DNA from: Neobacillus kokaensis | Lineage (GTDB): Bacteria; Bacillota; Bacilli; Bacillales; Cytobacillaceae | Length of the DNA: 64,000 nt | Reading direction: 5' to 3' | Assembly (NCBI RefSeq): GCF_014656545.1 | Contig: NZ_BNDS01000014.1 | Coordinates: 1-64,000, forward strand | Part shown: in pieces, positions 43,355-51,543 of the stretch | How positions within the stretch are numbered: position 1 is the first letter of the stretch | Layout of the letters: each line of letters opens with the position of its first letter | Translations under genes and position numbers: made by a program | Notes under the pieces: generated by a model | What the model saw: the letters and a program-made list of their open reading frames with translations, nothing else | What the model was told of the DNA's origin: nothing | Database searches by the model: none

Positions 43355-44131
43355 ACAAACAATCCATTTCTCACTTATTTCTTTGTATTCTTTCCTCTTT
43401 TCATCCAGCTCAAAGTCCGTAATAATGAAATCTATTTCTTGAACAGAAGCAATCCGATAATTTGCTTTAACGCCAATTTTTGTATGATCAGTCAAAACAA
43501 AGCTATTTTTCGAGTTTTTAATAAAGTTTTGTGTTAGTATTGACTTCTCTAAATCATAGCTTGTCATCCCTGCTTCAAGTTCAAGACCATCAATCGAAAT
43601 AAATGCTTTATCAGCGTAAAATTCTGCAGCCATTCTTTCAGCCAAAGATCCTGAAGTACGATAATGCCGATGACGAATATTCCCGCCAAGAAAAATGATT
43701 TCCCCATCAAATAGGTTTTTATTTGCAAAGGAAATTAACTTTGAGGCTGCCGGAAATGAATTCGTTATGACTGTTAAACCTTTAAACTCTTTCAAACCAT
43801 CAATCATTTGCAGTGTGGTACTGCCTTCATCAATCATAATAACATCATTATGTTCAATTAACGTCAGCGCCTTTTTGGCAATTTTTCTCTTTTCATCAAT
43901 GTGTAAAATTTCCCTGTCAAACAAGGTCGGCTCTTCAATGTCATCTGAAACTTTCACAGCACCGCCGTATACCTTTTTTAGTTTACGTTCATGTTCTAAC
44001 TCTTCAAGATATCTGCGGATTGATTCGGTTGAAACCTGAAAATCTTCAGCGAGATCAGCAACCTTGACCTGTCCGTACTTTTCGATCAGTTCTATAATTT
44101 TTCTTTTTCGTTCCTCAGCCAGTAATGACAT
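43352..44131 (-). CDS. DeoR/GlpR family transcriptional regulator
   Basis: Repressor-type protein of 259 aa. An N-terminal winged helix (RKRKIIELIEKYGQVKVADLAEDFQVSTESIRRYL in part) is followed by the DeoR C-terminal sensor domain with IMIDEGSTTLQM and FISIDGLELEAGMTSYD, which binds phosphorylated or carbonyl intermediates in relatives. It is the last gene of the phosphonate operon, 24 bp after the saccharopine-dehydrogenase-like gene, so it is probably autoregulated and controls the operon from its promoter near 51.27 kb. TGTTTT-rich repeats around 51290-51330 are candidate operators. An intermediate such as phosphonoacetaldehyde could be the inducer (inference). Confidence 0.87.
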   Translation of the reverse strand: MSLLAEERKRKIIELIEKYGQVKVADLAEDFQVSTESIRRYLEELEHERKLKKVYGGAVKVSDDIEEPTLFDREILHIDEKRKIAKKALTLIEHNDVIMIDEGSTTLQMIDGLKEFKGLTVITNSFPAASKLISFANKNLFDGEIIFLGGNIRHRHYRTSGSLAERMAAEFYADKAFISIDGLELEAGMTSYDLEKSILTQNFIKNSKNSFVLTDHTKIGVKANYRIASVQEIDFIITDFELDEKRKEYKEISEKWIVC

Positions 44132-44155
44132 AAAAAACTGCTCCCTTACAACCTT

Positions 44156-45337
44156 TTAAACGGGTACCGTTTCTCGTAGCTTTCCTACCCTTTCATGTAT
44201 AAATATATCACGCCTTTTTAATTCTTCAAAAATAATACTTGGGTTTTTAAACGCTTCTTCAGGCGTTAAAATCCCTGCTTGTTTTACTTCACCTTTGGCA
44301 ATTAATTGCACAGCGATGGCAAAGGGAATCGCCACATTCCTCGTATAGGCTCGAAGCTTTTCCCATCCTTCTACAGAACCATCTGATCTTGGATGGGTAT
44401 GTGTGAGAACATGTTGAAATGTTTCCCCATTTTTCTTACCGATTACTTCGACATGTAATGCATACCCATATAATTCTGTCTCCGTGCCTTCTTGTGACTG
44501 ATATAAATATTCGGCAACACAATCTAAGATTCCTACTTCTTTTCCATTTATGGTAATCAAATCATTTCGTAAAAAACCATAATCATAAAGTGCTTTAACC
44601 AGCTGCATATTTTGTTTAGGCCATGTTCCACGCACTTCAATTAAGTGAATGCCTTTTGCTTTTAAAGCCTTTGCCAGCGTTTTTGTCTCTGCATGTGGAA
44701 TGATATATTGAATCCCTTTTCCATATGGTTCAGGAAGCTCAATTTCCCTTGGGCGTGCAAATGGTGGCACTTGTAGAAATTCACCGTTTTCATAAACAAC
44801 CCTTCCCGGCAGATTGGGATCATATTCATATGTAGTTGTTTCCGTTATGGATTTTGAAAATGCAATCGGCCGATAGGATCCATGACTAACCCGAACACTC
44901 TCAACCGTATCCAGCTTGTTAGCAGCATACATAGCCATCATCTGTGTTAGCCCCGGCGTCATACCAAAGCCCGGCAAGCATGTTTTTCCTTTTTCAACAA
45001 AGGTTGAATGAGAATGATTCTCTTCACCAAATCCATTTAAATTAACGCCATGGCATCCTGCTTCGGCAATACATGCAGTAGATTTGCCGTTTAATTTAAT
45101 GGTCGTGCCGTCCATAACAATATCATAGCCTTTCATTTTTGCCACGGTCTCATCGTGATCAAGGACATTTACTTTCATAAAATCTACCCGCGGGTCATTT
45201 AGCCATTCAACAACATTAAGACCTTCTTCTTCATTAAAATCCGCTACCGTTATTTTTTCAAAATCCGAAAATTGAACTAAGTCTAAAACAGCCTCCCGGC
45301 AAATTTTCCCTGCTCCTCCAAGACAAAAAACCTTCAT
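44156..45337 (-). CDS. Saccharopine dehydrogenase-like protein in the phosphonate operon
   Basis: Soluble oxidoreductase of 393 aa. The N-terminal Rossmann fold begins MKVFCLGGAGKICREAV (GGAGxIC), followed by ITVADFNEE with the acidic end of strand 2; the middle resembles the saccharopine dehydrogenase catalytic domain (LPGFGMTPGLTQMMAMY). Family members make or split secondary amines (opine-like compounds) or reduce imines with NAD(P)H. It lies 2 bp after phnW in the 2-aminoethylphosphonate operon. No published phosphonate pathway that I can recall uses such an enzyme with PhnW/PhnX; one idea is oxidative cleavage of N-substituted aminoethylphosphonates to feed PhnW. This is inference from context. 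Confidence 0.82.
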   Translation of the reverse strand: MKVFCLGGAGKICREAVLDLVQFSDFEKITVADFNEEEGLNVVEWLNDPRVDFMKVNVLDHDETVAKMKGYDIVMDGTTIKLNGKSTACIAEAGCHGVNLNGFGEENHSHSTFVEKGKTCLPGFGMTPGLTQMMAMYAANKLDTVESVRVSHGSYRPIAFSKSITETTTYEYDPNLPGRVVYENGEFLQVPPFARPREIELPEPYGKGIQYIIPHAETKTLAKALKAKGIHLIEVRGTWPKQNMQLVKALYDYGFLRNDLITINGKEVGILDCVAEYLYQSQEGTETELYGYALHVEVIGKKNGETFQHVLTHTHPRSDGSVEGWEKLRAYTRNVAIPFAIAVQLIAKGEVKQAGILTPEEAFKNPSIIFEELKRRDIFIHERVGKLRETVPV

Positions 45338-45339
45338 AT

Positions 45340-46449
45340 CTACACAGCTCCCTCAAGTTTCAAACATGATCCATTTACAGCATTTAATAATTTTATAATA
45401 TCGTTTTCATACACTTCCCCAATATTTCCGATTCTAAATGTATCTATTTCCGAAACCTTTCCAGGATAAATCACAAAACCTTTTTGTTTTAATGACAAAT
45501 AAAATGAGCGAAAATTAAAGGTTGAATTAGGATAACAGAACGAAGTAATGATCGGTGATTGGTACTCTTCTTTTACCAAAGGTCTAAACCCGATCTCCTC
45601 CATTCCTTTTGCAAGGATTTCTTGATTATTTTTATAGCGCTTATGCCTTGCTGGAATCCCACCTTCTTCTTCTAATTCCATTAGGGCTTGATAAAATGCA
45701 TGGACAACATGTGTAGGGGAGGTAAAACGCCATTTACCATGATTGTTTTCCATCGTTTCATACTGATCATAAAGATTTAATGATAATGAACGGGCATTCC
45801 CTTTGCATTTTTCCAATTCATCTATTTTTGCAATGACAAATCCAAATCCTGGAACACCTTGGATGCACTTATTCGCACTTGAAATTAAATAATCTATTTG
45901 ATAATCATGTACATCTAAGTCAATGCCTCCAAAACTGCTCATCGCATCAACGATTGTTATTTTGTTATATTTCTTTGCCAGACGACAAATCGCTTCAATG
46001 GGGTTTAAAATACCTGTCGTCGTTTCACAATGAACAACCGCTACGTGTGTAATGGTGTCATCACTTTTTAGGATTTGCTCTATTTCCAGACTATTAACTG
46101 GCTCTTGTTCATTCGTAATACTAACTACCGTATCTATATTTAACACGTTTGCTATTTGTATCATCCGTTTTCCGTAAGCGCCATTTGCGGCGATTAAAAG
46201 TTTTCCAGATTCTTTTGGCATAACAGTACCAATGACAGATTCAACAACAAACGTTCCGCTTCCCTGCATTAAAACAGACGTATATTCATGTCGAGAATGG
46301 GTGGCTAAATCAACTAGTTTTCTCCTGATTTTTTGAACAAGCTGGTTGTATTCGTCATCCCATGTACACCAATCTTTAAGCATGGCAGAACGAACATTTT
46401 CAGATGTGGTTAGCGGTCCTGGTGTCAATAATAGATATGCGTTATTCAC
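45340..46449 (-). CDS. phnW: 2-Aminoethylphosphonate-pyruvate aminotransferase
   Basis: PLP-dependent class V aminotransferase (about 369 aa) that turns 2-aminoethylphosphonate plus pyruvate into phosphonoacetaldehyde and alanine. Evidence: N-terminal [43 protein letters not shown] and the cofactor lysine in [15 protein letters not shown]. It overlaps the end of phnX and precedes the dehydrogenase-like gene. Start uncertain: a GTG at 46447-46449 lies 9 nt after GAGAGG; an ATG three codons earlier touches that site. The adjacent phnX makes the assignment firm; serine-pyruvate type aminotransferase is the only alternative. Confidence 0.94.
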   Translation of the reverse strand: MNNAYLLLTPGPLTTSENVRSAMLKDWCTWDDEYNQLVQKIRRKLVDLATHSRHEYTSVLMQGSGTFVVESVIGTVMPKESGKLLIAANGAYGKRMIQIANVLNIDTVVSITNEQEPVNSLEIEQILKSDDTITHVAVVHCETTTGILNPIEAICRLAKKYNKITIVDAMSSFGGIDLDVHDYQIDYLISSANKCIQGVPGFGFVIAKIDELEKCKGNARSLSLNLYDQYETMENNHGKWRFTSPTHVVHAFYQALMELEEEGGIPARHKRYKNNQEILAKGMEEIGFRPLVKEEYQSPIITSFCYPNSTFNFRSFYLSLKQKGFVIYPGKVSEIDTFRIGNIGEVYENDIIKLLNAVNGSCLKLEGAV

Positions 46450-46462
46450 ATTCTTCATCCTC

Positions 46463-47263
46463 TCACAGTTCAACTAGTTCTTTTTTTTCAATCTCTTCAA
46501 CGACACTTACCAATTCACGGATAGAATCAATGACGTAATGTGCTCCAGCATCAAATAACTTCTTCCTCACCGTTTTCATTTTTTCTTCAAGCATTGCTGG
46601 ATCCAGCCCTCTGACCTCTTCTTCAGAAAGCCCTAGTGTACTGCTGCCAAGAACGATACCAATCGCCCACATCCCTGCATTACGCCCTTCTTCCATGTCA
46701 ATCTTTGTATCACCGACTTTTACTAAACGATTCATCGGGTAAACTTCCAATTCCATGGCATTTTGATAGCACATCCAAGGATAAGGACGTCCGCTTTTCA
46801 CTTCATCTGAGGCGATATAAAAATCAGGAGAATAGCCTTTTTCCTTTGCTCTCGGATAAACAATTTCGATCATTTCTTTCGTATAACCAGTGGTTGAACC
46901 GATTTTCAATCCACGGTCTCTAAGGGCTTGAATTGTCTCGATCACTCCTGGAATCGGGGTTGTAAAATCAGGCAAAATTTTGATCAGTGTCCGCTCAAAA
47001 TCATCGTTCATTTCGATGACATCCTGTTCTGTTGGTGCTTTACCGGTTTTAGTGATCCATTCATTCCTTACTCTTGGCATTTCTGTAAGCGTGCGAATAT
47101 GTTCAATTTTAAGCATGCCCATCGGTTCACGCGCTTCCTCTAACGTAATGTCAACACCTCGCTTTTTAAATACCTCGAGAAAAACGTTTAAAGGTGCGAA
47201 ACACCCATAATCAATTGTCGTCCCTGCCCAATCAAAAATAATTCCTTCAATCTTTGCCATCAT
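46463..47263 (-). CDS. phnX: Phosphonoacetaldehyde hydrolase
   Basis: HAD-superfamily enzyme (266 aa) that breaks the C-P bond of phosphonoacetaldehyde to acetaldehyde and phosphate. The nucleophile is in [13 protein letters not shown], the Schiff-base lysine in [12 protein letters not shown] (about residue 52), and later HAD motifs are SGRPYPWMC and [23 protein letters not shown] in place of the usual DxDGT is typical of PhnX. Start chosen at the first ATG after AGAGGAGTG; the next codon is also ATG. It follows the fused permease gene by about 15 bp and overlaps phnW, completing the transport-transaminase-hydrolase path. Confidence 0.95.
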   Translation of the reverse strand: MMAKIEGIIFDWAGTTIDYGCFAPLNVFLEVFKKRGVDITLEEAREPMGMLKIEHIRTLTEMPRVRNEWITKTGKAPTEQDVIEMNDDFERTLIKILPDFTTPIPGVIETIQALRDRGLKIGSTTGYTKEMIEIVYPRAKEKGYSPDFYIASDEVKSGRPYPWMCYQNAMELEVYPMNRLVKVGDTKIDMEEGRNAGMWAIGIVLGSSTLGLSEEEVRGLDPAMLEEKMKTVRKKLFDAGAHYVIDSIRELVSVVEEIEKKELVEL

Positions 47264-47277
47264 TACATACACTCCTC

Positions 47278-49038
47278 TTAATTTTCATTTGTAAGCTGCC
47301 AACGTTCAGTTCGCTTTTTCAATCCTTTAAGTCCAAATTCATATAACAATTTCACGACAATGTTCGTGAAAACAATTAATACACTCATCGCTGCTGCTGA
47401 TGCCCAATTCCCGGCATCATCCAAATTAACAATGGAGATGGCCGCTAATTTAAAATCAGCAGAATAAAGAAAAACAACAGCTGAAATAGTCACCATCGAA
47501 TTAACAAAATAAAACATCGACATTTCCAGAATCGCCGGAAGGCACATCGGTACGGTAATTTTAAAAAAAGTTTTATAAAATGGTATTCCCATAGATTCCG
47601 AAACCAATTCAAATTCCCGGTCAAGCTTTTTTAAAGCCGTTGTCGCTGTTACAAATGCCACTGAGTAAAAATGAAGAATATTTGCCAGAACAATGATCCA
47701 AATCGTCCCATACAGCGAATGAAACGGATTGGAAATCGACCAGTTCAAAATGATGATTTCCGGCCTGCTAAAGAAAAAAACGTAGCTTATGCCAATTACC
47801 AGCCCCGGAACAGCAAGTGGAATAATCGATAAAAGGTAGCTGATTTTTCGATAAACGAACAGCTTACGTATTTTTTCAATCGCATAGGCAAACAAAAATG
47901 TCAGGATTGTTCCAAAAAACGCCGTTAAGAATGATATAATCAAACTATTTTTATAAGCTGTTAATCCATCACCGGTATAACTTGAAAAACTAAAATGGTC
48001 CAATGTCAAATGTAGATTGTATGGCCAAACTTTTACTAATGCTGCAGCCATCACAGCAAACATGAGTATAAGGATAAACCCCGTTATGGAGAAACAGTAG
48101 AGAAACGCAGCCAAATCTCTTTTACGATTTTTCCCTATTTTATATGGCACAGATTTTGACGATAGATACGTAGATTGCTTTCGCTGCGTCATTTGATCAA
48201 CAATAAAGGCAAATACAGCAGGTATCATTAATATAAAACCAACCGTGGCACCCATTGATAGGTTTTGCTGACCGACAACTTGTTTATAGATATCTGTTGC
48301 TAAAACATTGTACTGTCCGCCAACTACTTTTGGAGCACCATAATCGGTAAAGCTTAATGTAAAGACTACGAACATCGAACTAATTAATCCATACTTGGCA
48401 CTTGGCAGTGTAATCGTTAAAAATTGTTTCCATTTACCCGTTCCAAGTGTTTCTGCGGCTTCATAAAGCCGATTATCAGTTGTTTTTAACGTAATCAACA
48501 AGATTAAAAATGCCTGCGGAAATGTATATACAATCTCTGCCATTATGATTCCGACAGGACCGTAAAGATGAAGATCGACACCTGGAAATAACCCGAAAAA
48601 GCCTTTTGTAATGAAGCCTTGATTACCAAATAAGTACATTAGGGCAATTCCGTGCATCATCGTTGGCGCAAACAAAGGAAGAAGTGCCATATAACGGAAA
48701 ATGCCTTTTCCTATTATTCTTGTTCTAGTAATCGAGTAAGCGTAAAAAAAGGCAAGTGTAACAGAAATGAACATCGTGACAGTTGAAATAAATAAAGTAT
48801 TTTTTAAAGACGAAACAAGTGTGGCTGTCTGAAAATATTCAATAAAATTTTGTGCACCAACAAATATATTGTCTTTGTTGTACAAAGCTTGAACAAATAA
48901 AGCAAGCAGTGGAAACACAAGCGTTATCAGAAAAAATGCCAAAACCATGGTGACTAATAATCGCTCCAGCCATTCATTCGCGCCAATTCTCTGTTTTACT
49001 TTTTTGTTCGGGCTTATTTCGTTTAACACTGAATTCAT
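47278..49038 (-). CDS. 2-Aminoethylphosphonate ABC transporter permease, fused type
   Basis: A 586 aa permease with two six-helix halves, each with an EAA-like loop: EAAETLGTGKWKQFLTITLPSA in the first and ELVSESMGIPFYKTFFKITVPM in the second. It therefore equals two PhnU/PhnV-type permeases in one chain, as in iron- and AEP-type (FbpB-like) systems. The gene abuts the ATPase gene without spacing and lies just upstream of phnX, so uptake of 2-aminoethylphosphonate is the natural role. A ferric iron role is disfavoured by the operon. Confidence 0.9.
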   Translation of the reverse strand: MNSVLNEISPNKKVKQRIGANEWLERLLVTMVLAFFLITLVFPLLALFVQALYNKDNIFVGAQNFIEYFQTATLVSSLKNTLFISTVTMFISVTLAFFYAYSITRTRIIGKGIFRYMALLPLFAPTMMHGIALMYLFGNQGFITKGFFGLFPGVDLHLYGPVGIIMAEIVYTFPQAFLILLITLKTTDNRLYEAAETLGTGKWKQFLTITLPSAKYGLISSMFVVFTLSFTDYGAPKVVGGQYNVLATDIYKQVVGQQNLSMGATVGFILMIPAVFAFIVDQMTQRKQSTYLSSKSVPYKIGKNRKRDLAAFLYCFSITGFILILMFAVMAAALVKVWPYNLHLTLDHFSFSSYTGDGLTAYKNSLIISFLTAFFGTILTFLFAYAIEKIRKLFVYRKISYLLSIIPLAVPGLVIGISYVFFFSRPEIIILNWSISNPFHSLYGTIWIIVLANILHFYSVAFVTATTALKKLDREFELVSESMGIPFYKTFFKITVPMCLPAILEMSMFYFVNSMVTISAVVFLYSADFKLAAISIVNLDDAGNWASAAAMSVLIVFTNIVVKLLYEFGLKGLKKRTERWQLTNEN

Positions 49039-50052
49039 CTACACAACCACCTGTTCTTCATATGCTAACAATTGCCCATGTGGCAGTGATATTGAAATTT
49101 TAGAACCTTTTCTAATATTAAATTGTTGAATGGCCTGGGAGGTCACATCGACTTTCATGACCCTATTAAACAGGAATGAAGATTGCTCATTCACTCTAAC
49201 TTGAAGACGATATACAGGTCCCCTGAATTCCACATGCTCCACAAATGCCTCGACCCCTCCTTTTGCGTTGATTTGGACATGCTCTGGTCGTATGGCCATC
49301 ATTCGTGTACAATGGTTCTGCTCTTTCCATAGATTTATCGATCCGATAAAATCAGCCACAAAAGGATTTGAAGGTTGATAATAAATCGTTTGTGGTGATC
49401 CTACTTGCATAATTTCAGCATTATTCATGACAACAATTTTATCTGCCATTGTTAATGCCTCCTCTTGATCATGGGTTACCATAATGGTTGTAATCCCAAT
49501 TCTCTCTTGGATTGAACGAATCTCGCGCCGCAATTTTTCACGGACCTTTGCATCTAACGCTGACAATGGCTCGTCAAGCAGCAAAAACTTTGGTGAAAAT
49601 GCGATTGCACGGGCTAAAGCAACACGCTGCTGCTGCCCTCCTGATAAATGTGCGGGGTACTTATCTTTTACATGTACTAAATCTACCAATTCCAGTGCTT
49701 CAAGAGCGCGTTCTTTATACTCCTTTTTAGAAAAATTGCGATTTTTTAATCCATATTCAATATTTTGGAGAGCAGTTAAATTTGGGAACAATGCATACGA
49801 CTGGAAAACAATTCCAAAATCGCGTTTGCTTGGCGGAAGTGCTGTAATGTCCTTCCCATCAAGCTCAATCTGACCGGATGTCGCTTCCTCAAGTCCTGCA
49901 ATAATACGTAATAATGTGGTTTTTCCGCAGCCGCTCGGACCAAGCAAGCAGACAAATTCATTTTTCTTTATGCTAAACGATATTTCGTTTAGGGCCGAAA
50001 ATTGCCCAAACTTTTTGCTAATATTTTTAATGTTTAAAAAAGAGGTGCTCAT
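49039..50052 (-). CDS. 2-Aminoethylphosphonate ABC transporter ATP-binding protein (PhnT-like)
   Basis: ATPase of 337 aa with Walker A GPSGCGKTT, signature LSGGQQQR, Walker B LLLDEPLSALD, switch histidine MVTHDQEEALTMAD and a C-terminal TOBE-like domain (MMAIRPEHVQI). It starts 20 bp after the binding-protein gene and directly precedes the permease gene. Related proteins energise polyamine, iron and phosphonate importers; the phnX-phnW context selects aminoethylphosphonate. Confidence 0.9.
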   Translation of the reverse strand: MSTSFLNIKNISKKFGQFSALNEISFSIKKNEFVCLLGPSGCGKTTLLRIIAGLEEATSGQIELDGKDITALPPSKRDFGIVFQSYALFPNLTALQNIEYGLKNRNFSKKEYKERALEALELVDLVHVKDKYPAHLSGGQQQRVALARAIAFSPKFLLLDEPLSALDAKVREKLRREIRSIQERIGITTIMVTHDQEEALTMADKIVVMNNAEIMQVGSPQTIYYQPSNPFVADFIGSINLWKEQNHCTRMMAIRPEHVQINAKGGVEAFVEHVEFRGPVYRLQVRVNEQSSFLFNRVMKVDVTSQAIQQFNIRKGSKISISLPHGQLLAYEEQVVV

Positions 50053-50072
50053 TGGAAATTCTCCTCTCCTTT

Positions 50073-51206
50073 TTAGAGGTTATTGTAATCACCGCTGCGG
50101 GAAAAAGGGGCTTCCCGCAGCGCTGCCGCATACTGTTCTTTCGGTTCCGCTTTTTTACCGAACTGCGAATCCCAATTTTTCAGGATATCATCACGGTTTT
50201 TTGCAGCCCATTTTAAATCATTTCCTTGGAGCATTTTCTTCTCGACGCCTTCTGGAAACCCTTCAGGCTTTGCAAAGTTATTTTTCATGGTAGAAAAACC
50301 ATTTGCATCATAGTATTTTTTCATCACATCATCTGTAATGGCCCAATCCAGAAACACTTTCGCTAGTTTTTCGTTTTTCATATCAGCTTTTTTAATCAAC
50401 GCATTTGCTTCTACATCCCAGCCTAACCCTTCTTGAGGAAGAATCACTTCAACCGGGGCGCCTGTTTGCTTTTGCTGAATGCCGCTGTAAACGAGCGAAA
50501 TACCAATAGGATACTCACCTGCTGCAGCTAGTTTTGCCGGTTTAGAACCAGAATGTGTATATGTACCAATATTTTCATGCAGTTTGGACATGAAATCCCA
50601 CGCTTTTTCTTCCCCCATCATTTGCAGCCAAGCTGAAACTGTTAAAAATCCTGTTCCGGAAGAAGCCGGGTGAGGCATCACTATTAAATCTTTATATTCA
50701 GGCTTTACTAAATCTTCATAGGATTTCGGCACAGGCACATTACGTTTTTTCAGCTCCTCAGTATTCACAACAATACCTGTTTGGTATGCTGTATTTCCAA
50801 TCCATTTTTCGGGTTGCTCGGAATCCTTATAAGGAGGCAATATTTTATCGCTTCCTTTTGGTGTGTAACCTTGGAGCATATCTTTTTCTTCTAACGCAAG
50901 CAAACTTGAAGCAGATAATCCCCAAACAACATCCCCTTTAGTATTTTTCCCTTCAGATAGAAGCTTCGCTGTAATTACCCCTGTTGAATCACGGACGATA
51001 TTCAATTTAATATTAGGATAAGCTTCATTGAAAGACTTGAGATAATCTGGAATCAGCTCTTCCTCTATAGCCGTATAAACTGTTAATTCTCCTGAAAATT
51101 CCCCTTCACTCTTACCACCTTCAGATGCTGCTTTTGAATTACCACAGGCTGCTAACAACATTAATGAAATAACACCTACAAGCAATTTAATAATGTGGTT
51201 TTTCAT
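50073..51206 (-). CDS. 2-Aminoethylphosphonate-binding lipoprotein (PhnS-like)
   Basis: Extracellular ligand-binding protein of 377 aa with a lipoprotein signal peptide (lipobox LLAAC, near residue 21). The FbpA/PhnS-type fold is indicated by ELTVYTAIEEELIPDYLKSF, GDVVWGLSASSLLALEE, VMPHPASSGTGFLTVSAWL and GISLVYSG. MKNHIIK was chosen because it starts the signal peptide and follows a GGGGAGGAAAC ribosome site. First gene of the seven-gene operon, behind a consensus promoter. Ferric iron is the alternative ligand for this fold but the operon favours aminoethylphosphonate. Confidence 0.9.
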   Translation of the reverse strand: MKNHIIKLLVGVISLMLLAACGNSKAASEGGKSEGEFSGELTVYTAIEEELIPDYLKSFNEAYPNIKLNIVRDSTGVITAKLLSEGKNTKGDVVWGLSASSLLALEEKDMLQGYTPKGSDKILPPYKDSEQPEKWIGNTAYQTGIVVNTEELKKRNVPVPKSYEDLVKPEYKDLIVMPHPASSGTGFLTVSAWLQMMGEEKAWDFMSKLHENIGTYTHSGSKPAKLAAAGEYPIGISLVYSGIQQKQTGAPVEVILPQEGLGWDVEANALIKKADMKNEKLAKVFLDWAITDDVMKKYYDANGFSTMKNNFAKPEGFPEGVEKKMLQGNDLKWAAKNRDDILKNWDSQFGKKAEPKEQYAAALREAPFSRSGDYNNL

Positions 51207-51260
51207 GGTTTCCTCCCCTTTATGTATGAAACTTATCAACAATTCCACTATAAAACGGCA

Positions 51261-51289
51261 ATATTAAGCTTGTATGAATAGAATGTAAA
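51261..51289 (-). promoter_or_regulatory. Promoter of the phosphonate operon
   Basis: Minus strand -35 TTTACA (51284-51289) and -10 TAATAT (51261-51266), spacer 17 bp, about 55 bp before the binding-protein start. Upstream on the plus strand lie repeated TGTTTT-like words (51291-51330), possible DeoR-family operators. I do not see a convincing multi-copy PhoP box. Confidence 0.72.
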
Positions 51290-51452
51290 GATTTTGTTTT
51301 TTGTGTTTTCTTATTGATTAGTGTTGTTTTATAAATTCATCTATGAACCTAATTAGGATAAAGAAGCTAAATCTAACATGGAATGGCTCATGTCTTAATG
51401 AACCGATACTACTTGATATGCGGGTTTTTTATGTAACAACACAAGGAACAAG

Positions 51453-51490
51453 TAAAAAAAGCCAAGGCTTTTTTAAAAAGCACTTGGCCG
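51453..51490 (-). terminator. Terminator of the secreted metallophosphoesterase gene
   Basis: GCCAAG/CTTGGC arms (51461-51466 and 51483-51488), an AT-rich inner stem and a seven-T run on the minus strand, about 60 bp after the stop codon. Confidence 0.85.
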
Positions 51491-51543
51491 ATCGTTTTAC
51501 TTAGGGAAAAAAGTCAATGGTATTCCTCTTCTCGAAAAATACA

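Noticed and set aside
51207-51543. PhoP box before the phosphonate operon
   Set aside because: Only one good TTTACA is present, and it serves as the -35 box; the 11-bp repeats seen at the phosphatase promoter are missing.
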